64,000 nucleotides of DNA, taken from contig JAFYIZ010000044.1 in the NCBI GenBank assembly GCA_017538365.1, forward strand, positions 1 to 64,000, given 5' to 3'. The translations under genes and the position numbers were made by a program. The notes beneath the pieces were generated by a model. That model was not told the DNA's origin and did not search any database. It saw only the letters and a list, made by a program, of their open reading frames with translations. Positions 6,606 through 14,670 of the stretch are shown here, in pieces; position 1 is the stretch's first letter; every line of letters begins with the position of its first letter. This DNA comes from a bacterium. Its GTDB lineage: Bacteria > UBP6 > UBA1177.

Positions 6606-7793
6606 TTATTTTTTGAAGTATTCCTTCATAAGCGGAATAACTCTTTCAGCCATGTTGTTTCCGACGAGCTTGGCAGATTTTGGTATATAGTGGATACCGT
6701 CGTAAAACATTGTTTCAGAATAACCGCTGAAAAGATAGGACTGCTTAAACATCACAGGATCTTTACTTTCAGAGATTCCTTTCTCGAAATACACTACAAA
6801 ACTGTTCAATCCCTGAGCAGCCATCTCGTTCCTGTAGAGAACTTTATACTCCGCGGCGCTCAGAGGCTCTTTCAACTGCAGAAAAGGCGGTATGAAAAAC
6901 ACGCTCTTTATCCCTTTTACGCCCAGGTTGTCGGACACTTTTTTTGCCCGAGCCTTGAATTTGGCAAGCAATTCATCAGCACGCGCCACAAATTCGGGAA
7001 TAAGCGGAACAAAGTCTGCATCTTTTTCAAAAGACCCCGATTTCTGAACAGAATCGTTATAAAATGTCTCGCTGATAACCTTTATGACAGCGCTGCGCTG
7101 AAGAAACGGCCTTTTTTTGTTGCCTTCAATGTTTTCGATCATGACCTCCCCCACGCTTTCGTTGGGCTTGAACGGCTCGTAGTCGATATTTCCTCTTAGA
7201 AAACTGTTGTTGATGTCGACTATAGCCGTATAGAACACAGCCATGTCAAGTTCCAGCTTTTCAGCGCTAAGCTCAGCTAAAGGTGCCGCACGCTGGAGAT
7301 CATACCCCTCTATTCCGATATTGAACACAGTGATTTTCTTATCGGGAAATTCTTCCTGCAGCCTTTTCTGCATTACGAAAGGAATCGTATTTTCCTCGAC
7401 AAAAAGGATTCCGAGGATTCTCGAATCACCGAAAACAGCGATACGGTATTCGTTTTCCTCTTTTTTCTGCGGCTCTTCCCCGCGGAAACCGAAAGAATTG
7501 AAGTTGAAACTGTCGGTCCTCGCTTTTTTGTAGTGGAACACCACCGTTCCCGGAACTCCGACAAGTCTTTCTCCTATCGAAGCGAAATCCTCGCGCGCCT
7601 TGATTGCCGTTTTGCGTTCCTCTTCAGTAAAAGCGATGCTCGCATAGTATTCCACATTGTTGAGCGTGTTGCCGAAAGAAGTGAACTTGCGAAGGATGAA
7701 TTCTGAAACTCCGAATAGAAGAGATATCAGAAAAAGCGCGCAGAAAAGAGCTTTTAGAGACCTTATTTTATCTATGCGTTTGCTTTTCTTCAA
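6606..7793 (-). CDS. Membrane-anchored SGNH-fold protein, probable polymer O-acetylation partner (copy 2)
   Basis: About 395 residues with an N-terminal membrane helix and an extracytoplasmic SGNH/GDSL-like domain: AVFGDSRILG (block I Ser), NIGIEGYD (block II), YTAIVDINNS (block III region) and DGIHYIPK (block V Asp/His). It is a paralogue of the gene upstream, with similar start (LKKSKRIDKI against MKMPKRIDRV), spacing and motifs. The chosen start is TTG 7793, which has GGAGGA five or six bases ahead and aligns with the paralogue; an in-frame ATG at 7805 has no ribosome site. It overlaps the upstream gene by 26 bases. With the MBOAT gene it resembles alginate AlgI/AlgJ/AlgX-type acetylation sets. 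Substrate polymer unknown. Confidence 0.78.
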   Translation of the reverse strand: MKKSKRIDKIRSLKALFCALFLISLLFGVSEFILRKFTSFGNTLNNVEYYASIAFTEEERKTAIKAREDFASIGERLVGVPGTVVFHYKKARTDSFNFNSFGFRGEEPQKKEENEYRIAVFGDSRILGILFVEENTIPFVMQKRLQEEFPDKKITVFNIGIEGYDLQRAAPLAELSAEKLELDMAVFYTAIVDINNSFLRGNIDYEPFKPNESVGEVMIENIEGNKKRPFLQRSAVIKVISETFYNDSVQKSGSFEKDADFVPLIPEFVARADELLAKFKARAKKVSDNLGVKGIKSVFFIPPFLQLKEPLSAAEYKVLYRNEMAAQGLNSFVVYFEKGISESKDPVMFKQSYLFSGYSETMFYDGIHYIPKSAKLVGNNMAERVIPLMKEYFKK

Positions 7794-8982
7794 AATATCC
7801 TCCATTTTCCAAAGTTCTGATCAGCTCGTCAGCGATATGATCCGCCGCTATCCGCATGAATTTCGGCGTATAGTGTATTCCGTCAAAAAAAACGGTATCC
7901 TGTTCTCCCTGGAATATTTCACTCTGATCAACAATATTCGAACCGTATTTTCCAGTTTCCAAAGCTTTCCTGACTCCCTCGATGCATTTTCTTGTGAAAA
8001 GATTTATTCCGGGCAAATACATTTCATTACGGTACAGAAAAAACTTTTCGTTGTCGCTGAGCGGCCGCTTGACATTCATCATCGCCGGCAGAATAAAAAG
8101 GGAAGCTATCCCGTTTTTGTTGAAAAAATCAGTTGCATCAGCCATTCTGCCCAGATATGTTTCAGGAAATTTTTCGGCAAATTCGATTTTCTGAGGCGGA
8201 ATAGGAAACGCAGGGATTTCTTGTCCCGTCGTCCGTGCGACCATTTTCTCGGCATCACTGATATAGGTGTGTTTTAAAGTGTTTAAAAGCCTTATTTTGT
8301 CGTAAACGGTTTTATCCTCCTCTCTCCCCTCAATTCCTGGGACGAGTTTTTCATCCCCTTTGAACGGCGGCCAGTCTATGTTACCGAAATCAAAGGCCCC
8401 TTGAATATCTATTATCCATGAATAGAAAACCACCATGTCGGGTTTGATTTTTTCCAAATAAAACTTGGCTGTCGTAACGGCCCGCTGGATATCGTGACCT
8501 TCGACCCCCATATTCAGGACAGTTATGTTTCTCTGAAAATGTTCACGCAGTTTCTGTTCCGCGATAGATGAGATCGTATCTTTGTCCTGAATAATTAAAC
8601 CGAACACTTTGGAATCGCCGAAAACCGCTATTCTGAACTCATCATCACCTTTTTCGGTGAACTCCTTGTTTCTGAATCCGTCAGAATTCAGGGTAAAACT
8701 CTCTCTTACCGCCGGCTTGTATTTGAAAATTATCGTTCCGGGAATGCTTGTCTGCCGCTCCTCGCCCAGACTTATAATGTCGCGTTTGAACTTTTCTACA
8801 CTCTCTGCCTCATCTTTTGACAAAACGATATTCTCATAGAAGTCGACGTCCGTTTTGGCACCTCTGAAAACCGTAAGATCGAGAACTGTTTCCGAAAACA
8901 GGAAATATGCCGCGACACATAAAACAGCAATCGCGAACCTGCCCGCGGAATTTACCCTGTCAATTCTTTTCGGCATTTTCAT
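7768..8982 (-). CDS. Membrane-anchored SGNH-fold protein, probable polymer O-acetylation partner (copy 1)
   Basis: A 404-residue protein with one membrane helix near residues 13-32 and an outside SGNH-type domain: AVFGDSKVFG, LNMGVEGHDIQRA, YSWIIDIQGAF and FFDGIHYTPKF carry the Ser, Gly, block III and Asp/His positions. In MBOAT systems such proteins pass acetyl groups onto an exported polysaccharide or cell-wall polymer in the periplasm. It starts 6 bases after the MBOAT stop and overlaps the paralogue downstream. A second in-frame ATG at 8976 is an equally good start. Whether it is active or only a binding partner cannot be told by eye. Confidence 0.8.
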   Translation of the reverse strand: MKMPKRIDRVNSAGRFAIAVLCVAAYFLFSETVLDLTVFRGAKTDVDFYENIVLSKDEAESVEKFKRDIISLGEERQTSIPGTIIFKYKPAVRESFTLNSDGFRNKEFTEKGDDEFRIAVFGDSKVFGLIIQDKDTISSIAEQKLREHFQRNITVLNMGVEGHDIQRAVTTAKFYLEKIKPDMVVFYSWIIDIQGAFDFGNIDWPPFKGDEKLVPGIEGREEDKTVYDKIRLLNTLKHTYISDAEKMVARTTGQEIPAFPIPPQKIEFAEKFPETYLGRMADATDFFNKNGIASLFILPAMMNVKRPLSDNEKFFLYRNEMYLPGINLFTRKCIEGVRKALETGKYGSNIVDQSEIFQGEQDTVFFDGIHYTPKFMRIAADHIADELIRTLENGGYFEEKQTHR

Positions 8983-8988
8983 TCCGCA

Positions 8989-10383
8989 CTAAAACCTGAA
9001 GTAGATGAAAGGATCGGAAAATACCATCGTATTACTGGAAAGTGCCGCAGCAAAGAGAACTATAAGGAAAACTGCCTCCAGACATTTGAAGACTTTGGAA
9101 CTTCCGAATTTAGCCGTTACAAGTCCGTAAACCGGGAATCCGAACACAAGTCCCGCGGCAAGTGCAAAAACTGATTTCATGTCAAAAAGCCTGAGAATTT
9201 CGACTGAAGATGATGCGGGAACATACATCTCCCGCAATATTTCAAAAAACTGAGGAACAGAATTTGCCCGCACCGAAAGGAAAAATGCGGGAAATACCAA
9301 AACCATCATGTAAAGATGAGCCAGCACTTTGCTGCGGTATGAGCAGTTTTTCTTAAAAATTCTCTCAATCGTAAGAAAAAATGCGGAAATCGCGCCGAAA
9401 AGGACGAAATGCCACACAGCTCCGTGCCACAAACCGCACACAAGAAAAACGATCCAGATATTGACTATAGTCCTGAACTCCCCTTTTCTGTTGCCTCCGA
9501 GAGGAATGTAAAGGTAATCCCTGAACCATGTCGAAAGCGATATGTGCCATCTGTGCCACATGTTTCCCATGGATGTCGCGACAAAAGGATAGAGGAAGTT
9601 TTCAGGAATCCTCACACCGAACATTCTGGCAAGACCGATAGCCATGTCGGAGTATCCCGAAAAATCGAAGTAAAGCTGAATCCCGAAAAGTAAAGCTGAC
9701 AGCCACGCCACAGATGTTCCCATTGACGAAGATTCCATCGAAAAAATTTTATCGACTACCGGCGCGACGGCGTTTGAAATAAGCACTTTTTTGGCAAGAC
9801 CGTAGATAAAACGCTTCAGACCGTAAAGAAATGCAGCATAGTGGACAGATCTGTATTTGAGCTGCGGAATAAAGTTGTCGTAACGGACGATCGGCCCGGC
9901 AACAAGCTGAGGAAAGAACGAAATGTAAAGCGCGGTATCGATAAACGAGACTTTTCTTTCCTCGTGTTTTCTGTAGAAATCGATTATGCACGATACTGCC
10001 TGAAATGTAAAAAACGACACTCCGAGCGGCAGATGGAACTTCGTAGGAAGAAGAGTGACTCCGAATCTGGCTAAAACAGGGGAAAGTTCAGCAGTGAAAA
10101 AGTTGGCGTATTTAAAAATCAGAAGGATCAAAACCGCCGAAACCGTTCCTAGAGAGGCAAAAAAAGTTTTGTATTTCTCATGCGCCTGTATCAATTTTAT
10201 CGAACAGTAGGCAATTGTTATCGTTGTCAGCATCAGAACGACAAAAAATCCTTCGCCGTACATGTAAAACACCAGACTCGCAAAAAGGAGAAAAACCTTG
10301 CGGAATCTCTCGGGAAGCACAGCGTGCACAAACCAGACGAAAGGAAGAAAAACAAATAAAAATATCGGGCTGCTGAAAACCAT
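8989..10383 (-). CDS. MBOAT-family membrane O-acyltransferase (AlgI/DltB-like)
   Basis: A 464-residue polytopic membrane protein. Hallmarks are the N-terminal FSSPIFLFVFLPFVW, LPLGVSFFTFQAVSCIIDFYR, FDFSGYSDMAIGLARMFG, HRWHISLSTWFRDYLYIPLGG and VCGLWHGAVWHF with the family's invariant His. AlgI/DltB relatives move acyl groups, usually acetyl, from a cytoplasmic donor across the membrane for polymer modification. The start ATG 10383 follows AGAGG; the frame is open to 10416 but that part lacks a ribosome site. It heads a three-gene operon with two SGNH proteins. No polysaccharide synthesis genes lie nearby, so the polymer is unknown. Confidence 0.93.
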   Translation of the reverse strand: MVFSSPIFLFVFLPFVWFVHAVLPERFRKVFLLFASLVFYMYGEGFFVVLMLTTITIAYCSIKLIQAHEKYKTFFASLGTVSAVLILLIFKYANFFTAELSPVLARFGVTLLPTKFHLPLGVSFFTFQAVSCIIDFYRKHEERKVSFIDTALYISFFPQLVAGPIVRYDNFIPQLKYRSVHYAAFLYGLKRFIYGLAKKVLISNAVAPVVDKIFSMESSSMGTSVAWLSALLFGIQLYFDFSGYSDMAIGLARMFGVRIPENFLYPFVATSMGNMWHRWHISLSTWFRDYLYIPLGGNRKGEFRTIVNIWIVFLVCGLWHGAVWHFVLFGAISAFFLTIERIFKKNCSYRSKVLAHLYMMVLVFPAFFLSVRANSVPQFFEILREMYVPASSSVEILRLFDMKSVFALAAGLVFGFPVYGLVTAKFGSSKVFKCLEAVFLIVLFAAALSSNTMVFSDPFIYFRF

Positions 10384-10494
10384 GAAAACCTCTGAAACCA
10401 GTATAAAAAAATACAAAAAACGCGGTAGTTTACTAAAAAATCGGTAAATTTAAAGTTTAGTCGGTCAATGAAGATTCCGATTTTCGCCAAAAAC

Positions 10495-10523
10495 TTCAAA
10501 ACCTCGATTCTTTTTGGTATAAA
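10495..10523 (+). promoter_or_regulatory. Candidate sigma-70-type promoter for the panC operon
   Basis: TTCAAA (10495-10500), a 17-base spacer and TATAAA (10518-10523) with a TGG extension in front of the -10 box, 34 bases ahead of the panC start. It is the only convincing promoter in the divergent gap between the MBOAT and panC genes. Confidence 0.5.
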
Positions 10524-10556
10524 CCTGCGTTTTTTTATCAACTATCGGAGTTCATT

Positions 10557-11417
10557 ATGAAAGTTTTACGTGAAATAAGTGAAGTAAGAAATGCAAGGCG
10601 CGAGTGCAAATCGACTTTGGGACTCGTTCCGACGATGGGAGCTCTGCACGAAGGACACCTCACCCTCATCAGAAAAAGCGTTGAAAAATGCAGCCAGACT
10701 ATCGTTTCGATTTTCGTAAATCCGACTCAGTTCGGTCCGAACGAAGATTACGAAAAGTATCCGAGAACTGTTGAAGAAGACCTTAAAAAATGCGAAGAAG
10801 CAGGCGCGGATTACGTTTTTCTGCCGACAAATCAGGTGATTTACGGAACTGAAAAGCCGCTTGTCACTCTCAATGTCGACAAGGAAATGACTTCCATCCT
10901 CTGCGGAAAAAGCAGACCGATCCACTTCAACGGCGTTGCGCAGATAGTTTCGATCCTTTTCAATATCGCTCAGCCCGATGTCGCGTTTTTCGGTGAAAAG
11001 GATTATCAGCAGCTCACAATCATCCGCAAAATGGTTGCCGATCTTCATTTTCCGCTTGAAATCGTCGGCGTTCCGACAGTCCGCGAAGAGAGCGGCCTTG
11101 CAAGAAGTTCGAGAAACCGCTACCTTTCCGAAGCCGAACTCGCAGTCGCACCGAATATTTACAAAGTCATGAATATCATCAAAGAAAAAGCCTGCACACT
11201 TCATGCAAAGAATGAAACTGTTCCGGTCGAGACTCTTGAAAACGAAGCTAAAAAAATGATTTCGGAACTTGTTCCGGGATCAAAAATCGACTACTTCGAA
11301 ATCCGCAGTACGAATGATCTCAAAAGAAGTGAAAATCTTGCAGCCGACTCACGCATTTTTACAGCGGTTTATGTAGGAACGACAAGGCTTATCGACAACC
11401 TTTACATTGGAAAATAG
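10557..11417 (+). CDS. panC: Pantothenate synthetase
   Basis: Joins pantoate and beta-alanine with ATP to make pantothenate for coenzyme A. The 286-residue length is normal. Seen: LVPTMGALHEGHLTLI (HxGH adenylate-binding loop), IFVNPTQFGPNEDYEKYPR, FFGEKDYQQL, and EESGLARSSRNRYLS matching the second ATP-binding loop. Start ATG 10557 has GGAG at good spacing. It is first in the tight operon panC-folK-orf-der-mltG, joining cofactor synthesis to ribosome assembly and cell-wall genes. Confidence 0.97.
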   Translation: MKVLREISEVRNARRECKSTLGLVPTMGALHEGHLTLIRKSVEKCSQTIVSIFVNPTQFGPNEDYEKYPRTVEEDLKKCEEAGADYVFLPTNQVIYGTEKPLVTLNVDKEMTSILCGKSRPIHFNGVAQIVSILFNIAQPDVAFFGEKDYQQLTIIRKMVADLHFPLEIVGVPTVREESGLARSSRNRYLSEAELAVAPNIYKVMNIIKEKACTLHAKNETVPVETLENEAKKMISELVPGSKIDYFEIRSTNDLKRSENLAADSRIFTAVYVGTTRLIDNLYIGK

Positions 11418-11429
11418 AAAAAATCCGCG

Positions 11430-11963
11430 ATGAAATACCTTCTTTCCCTAGGCTCCAACACAGGCGACTCAATGCAAAATCTGAAAACGGCGATTGCTAA
11501 ACTTGAAGAAAAATCGATTTTCGTCGAAGACTGCTCGAGCGTCTACTCTTCGACCCCTGTCGATTATCTCGATCAGCCCGATTTTCTGAACATGTCGCTT
11601 ATCGTAGAAACCGCCTGCGGACCGCAGCAGCTGCTTAGCGAACTTAAAAATATCGAGTGCGGAATGGGAAGGGTAAAAACTATCGAAAAAGGACCTCGCA
11701 ATATAGACTTGGATATCATTTTCTGGGAAAACGGAAGTTTTGAATCGTCAGACCTTACAATCCCGCACAAAGAGGCTGACAAGAGACTTTTTGTGATATT
11801 TCCGACGCTCGAAATCATCGGAAGCGCGGGTTGTTTCGGCAGTGAAAAGGCGCGTCTGGACCACATTCTTGAAACCGAACAGGAGCGTTTTACGGGGCAG
11901 AAAATAGAAAAACTGTGTCCTTTCAAAATAGAAGGAGAAGATTATGGCTGGGAAAATCGTTGA
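11430..11963 (+). CDS. folK: Hydroxymethyldihydropterin pyrophosphokinase
   Basis: Transfers pyrophosphate from ATP to 6-hydroxymethyl-7,8-dihydropterin in folate synthesis. The 177 residues show the family motifs LLSLGSNTGDSMQNL at the start, SSVYSSTPVDYLDQPDFLNM, and GPRNIDLDIIFWE with the magnesium-binding Asp pair, then LTIPHKEADKRLFVIFPTLEI. It starts 12 bases after panC and its end overlaps the next small gene by 20 bases. No folP or folB lies nearby. Confidence 0.96.
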   Translation: MKYLLSLGSNTGDSMQNLKTAIAKLEEKSIFVEDCSSVYSSTPVDYLDQPDFLNMSLIVETACGPQQLLSELKNIECGMGRVKTIEKGPRNIDLDIIFWENGSFESSDLTIPHKEADKRLFVIFPTLEIIGSAGCFGSEKARLDHILETEQERFTGQKIEKLCPFKIEGEDYGWENR

Positions 11964-12246
11964 CAAATTTTTGGAAAAAGTGCCGTTCTCGAACGAAATA
12001 ATCGATGCGGTGAACAAAAATTTCGACCTCACTTTCACAAAACAGCTTGCGGCTGAAATATCGCACCAGCTTCTCGAGCAGGGAAGCAAGCTCAAAAACG
12101 AGATAACAAACGCCGTTTCGGAACAGATCCGCAAGGAAATCAGAGAGCAGATTGACAAAACCGACAAGGCGAAACTGATTGCTGAAACGCTCGAAAATCT
12201 TGAAATAACGATTTCTTTCAAGCCGAAAAAACGGAGCAGAAAATGA
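11944..12246 (+). CDS. Conserved-looking small helical protein, unknown function
   Basis: A 100-residue protein placed between folK and der. It has an AGAAGGAGAAG ribosome site inside the end of folK, overlaps folK by 20 bases and der by 4 (ATGA), so it is almost certainly expressed. The sequence is helical and charged: FLEKVPFSNEIIDAVNKNF, then a long amphipathic stretch (LLEQGSKLKNEITNAVSEQIRKEIREQID) likely to form a coiled coil, ending with a basic tail KPKKRSRK. No membrane segment or known domain is seen. Context next to a ribosome-assembly GTPase and a basic tail could mean RNA or ribosome association, but that is a guess. Confidence 0.75.
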   Translation: MAGKIVDKFLEKVPFSNEIIDAVNKNFDLTFTKQLAAEISHQLLEQGSKLKNEITNAVSEQIRKEIREQIDKTDKAKLIAETLENLEITISFKPKKRSRK

Positions 12247-13613
12247 GTAAAATCATCAACAACGTCAAGCCGCTGATTGCGATAATAGGCCGGCCTAATG
12301 TAGGGAAATCGACCCTTTTCAACAAAATCCTGAACAAAAATTCGGCGATTGTCGACGATATGCCCGGTGTAACCAGAGATCTCAACTATCAGGATCTGAT
12401 TTACGACGACAAACCTTTTACCATCATCGATACCGGCGGTTTCCACATTGACGAAGACGAAACCGACGCGATAACAAAAGGAATTCGAGACCAGATAAAC
12501 GAAGTTCTCGACGAGGTCGACGGCGTTATAATGCTCTGCGACGGCGAAACGGGACTCACGGGAAGCGACCGCGAGATTTATCACCTTATCCGCGTCAAAG
12601 GGCTCCGCTCGTGGCTTGCAGTTTCAAAAATCGATTCCGAAAACAAAGAGATCGCATCAGCTGAATTTTATGAAACAGGCGCAGATATGGTCTATCCGGT
12701 TTCAGGAAAAACAGGCTACGGCGTTTTCGACCTGCTTGACGACGTGACGAAGGAATTCTGGACCGAAAAAGAGATAAACGAAAAACTTCCGCCCGCTCCC
12801 GAAGAGATAAAAATTGCGATTTTCGGCCGTCCGAATGTCGGAAAATCGACTCTCGTCAACAAAATAATCGGTCAGGACAAAATGCTCGTGAGCCCGATTC
12901 CCGGAACCACGATGGATCCGATCGATTCTACCGCAAAATACATGGGAAAAACGCTGCGCCTCATAGACACTGCCGGAATCCGCAGAAAGAAAAAAATCGA
13001 AATGCTTATGGAAAAGGCAGCAATAGTCCGTGCATTCCACTCTGTTGACCGCTCCGACATCGTAATTTTCATGATGGATGCACAAGAACTCGCAACCGAT
13101 CAGGATCTCCGCATTTTAGGGCTCGCCCACGATAAGGGAAAAGGAATCATCATCGTTATAAACAAGTGGGATCTCATCGAAAAAGAGACGGGAACCTATG
13201 AAAAAATCGTTCAGGATCTGCGCGACAGAATAAAATTCGCGCCGTACGCACCGATAATTTCGATTTCGGCAATGCAGGGAATGCGCGTGCAGAAACTTCT
13301 TGAAAAAGTAATGAGTGTGCATGAAAACTACCGCAAAATGATTGACGACGAAACTCTGGAAGAGTGGCTTTCAAACGTTCTTTCCAAAAATCCGCCGCCA
13401 CTTACCCGCAAAAATAAAATGATCCACTTCAACGGAATCACGATGGAACAGACTTCGCCGCTTACCGTCGTAATCAAGGTTAGCGCGCCGAATGATATCC
13501 ATTTTTCCTACGACAGATACCTTCTCAACAAATTTTACGAAGCCTTTCCGTACGAGGGAGTGCCGGTAAAAATCGTTTACAGACACAGCTTTAAAAAGCC
13601 GAAAAAGGGGTAA
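12243..13613 (+). CDS. der: Ribosome-assembly GTPase Der (EngA)
   Basis: A double-GTPase required for 50S subunit maturation. 456 residues. The first G domain has GRPNVGKSTLFNK, GVTRD, DTGGF and SKID; the second has GRPNVGKSTLVNK, GTTMDPID, DTAGIRRKKK and NKWD, followed by the C-terminal KH-like domain (VKIVYRHSFKKPKKG). The first domain's G4 motif reads SKID, not NKxD, a small change that may lower guanine specificity. The start overlaps the previous gene as ATGA. Confidence 0.97.
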   Translation: MSKIINNVKPLIAIIGRPNVGKSTLFNKILNKNSAIVDDMPGVTRDLNYQDLIYDDKPFTIIDTGGFHIDEDETDAITKGIRDQINEVLDEVDGVIMLCDGETGLTGSDREIYHLIRVKGLRSWLAVSKIDSENKEIASAEFYETGADMVYPVSGKTGYGVFDLLDDVTKEFWTEKEINEKLPPAPEEIKIAIFGRPNVGKSTLVNKIIGQDKMLVSPIPGTTMDPIDSTAKYMGKTLRLIDTAGIRRKKKIEMLMEKAAIVRAFHSVDRSDIVIFMMDAQELATDQDLRILGLAHDKGKGIIIVINKWDLIEKETGTYEKIVQDLRDRIKFAPYAPIISISAMQGMRVQKLLEKVMSVHENYRKMIDDETLEEWLSNVLSKNPPPLTRKNKMIHFNGITMEQTSPLTVVIKVSAPNDIHFSYDRYLLNKFYEAFPYEGVPVKIVYRHSFKKPKKG

Positions 13614-13615
13614 AC

Positions 13616-14647
13616 ATGAAAAAAATCATACTGACGGTTTTTGTTATCGCGATAGTAGTCGCGCTTTTCAAATGTTATTCGGTCTACAGCGGATATCAGG
13701 CTTTCAAAACGACGAAAATCGAAGTTCCGGACAAAACGACAGTCGTAATCGAAAAAGGAAATACCTGGAACAGCGCGGCTAAAAAACTTGCCGAAACCAA
13801 GGTCATTACCGATGCCAAACAGTTCATGTGGATGATAAAAGAGAAGGATTTCGGCAAGTCGCTCAAAACCGGCGAATTCGAATTTTCAGGTGAAATAACG
13901 CCGCTTGAAGCCGCACAAAAAATCATGAGCGGCAAAGTGAAACTCTACTCTTTCACAGTTCCCGAAGGCTACAACAAATACGATACCGCCGCAGTTTTCA
14001 AAAATCTTGACTGGATGCATGGAAGCGACAAATTTCTTGAAATCTGCCACGATAAAAACTTTCTCGAATCAATCGGCGCAAAAAACAAGCAAAGCTGCGA
14101 AGGTCTGCTTTTCCCTTCGACTTACAGCTTTCCCAGAGGCAGCGACATAGTTGCTGTTATGAAAAAAATGGCCGAGCAGATGAAAAACACTCTTGCAAAA
14201 TATCAGGCTGACATCGAAAAATCCGGAATGGACGTCTATGATCTTTTAAAACTCGCCTCAATCGTCGAAAAAGAGACCGGAGCGAAGGACGAACAGCCAA
14301 AAATCGCATCGGTTTTCCTCAACAGGCAGAGAATCGGCATGAAAATGCAGACCGATCCTTCGGTAATTTACGGACTTCTGCCCAAATTCAACGGAAATAT
14401 CACCAAAAAAGATCTGATGACCGATCATCCGTGGAACACCTACACCCGCTACGGATTTCCGGCGACTCCGCTCTGTTTTCCGGGCGATGGCGCGATAAAA
14501 AGCGTTCTTCATCCCGACAACACGAAATTCCTATACTTCGTCGCAACGGGAAAAGGCTATCACTATTTTTCAAAGACGCTCAAAGAGCACAACGCGGCTG
14601 TAGAACATTATCAGGTTCAGGGCAGACGCGACAAATTTGTTTATTAA
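13616..14647 (+). CDS. mltG: Endolytic murein transglycosylase
   Basis: A 343-residue YceG/MltG protein that cuts nascent peptidoglycan strands at the inner membrane. It has one N-terminal membrane helix (about 4-20), a LysM-like segment (VVIEKGNTWNSAAKKLAE), and the catalytic domain with LKLASIVEKETGAKDEQPKIASVFLNR holding the essential Glu, then MKMQTDPSVIYGL and HPWNTYTRYGFPATP. Start 13616 is 3 bases after der stops. It ends the panC operon and converges on the Ser/Thr kinase with a 23-base gap in which no terminator is seen. Confidence 0.95.
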   Translation: MKKIILTVFVIAIVVALFKCYSVYSGYQAFKTTKIEVPDKTTVVIEKGNTWNSAAKKLAETKVITDAKQFMWMIKEKDFGKSLKTGEFEFSGEITPLEAAQKIMSGKVKLYSFTVPEGYNKYDTAAVFKNLDWMHGSDKFLEICHDKNFLESIGAKNKQSCEGLLFPSTYSFPRGSDIVAVMKKMAEQMKNTLAKYQADIEKSGMDVYDLLKLASIVEKETGAKDEQPKIASVFLNRQRIGMKMQTDPSVIYGLLPKFNGNITKKDLMTDHPWNTYTRYGFPATPLCFPGDGAIKSVLHPDNTKFLYFVATGKGYHYFSKTLKEHNAAVEHYQVQGRRDKFVY

Positions 14648-14670
14648 AAAATCAGAATAAATATCAGAGC

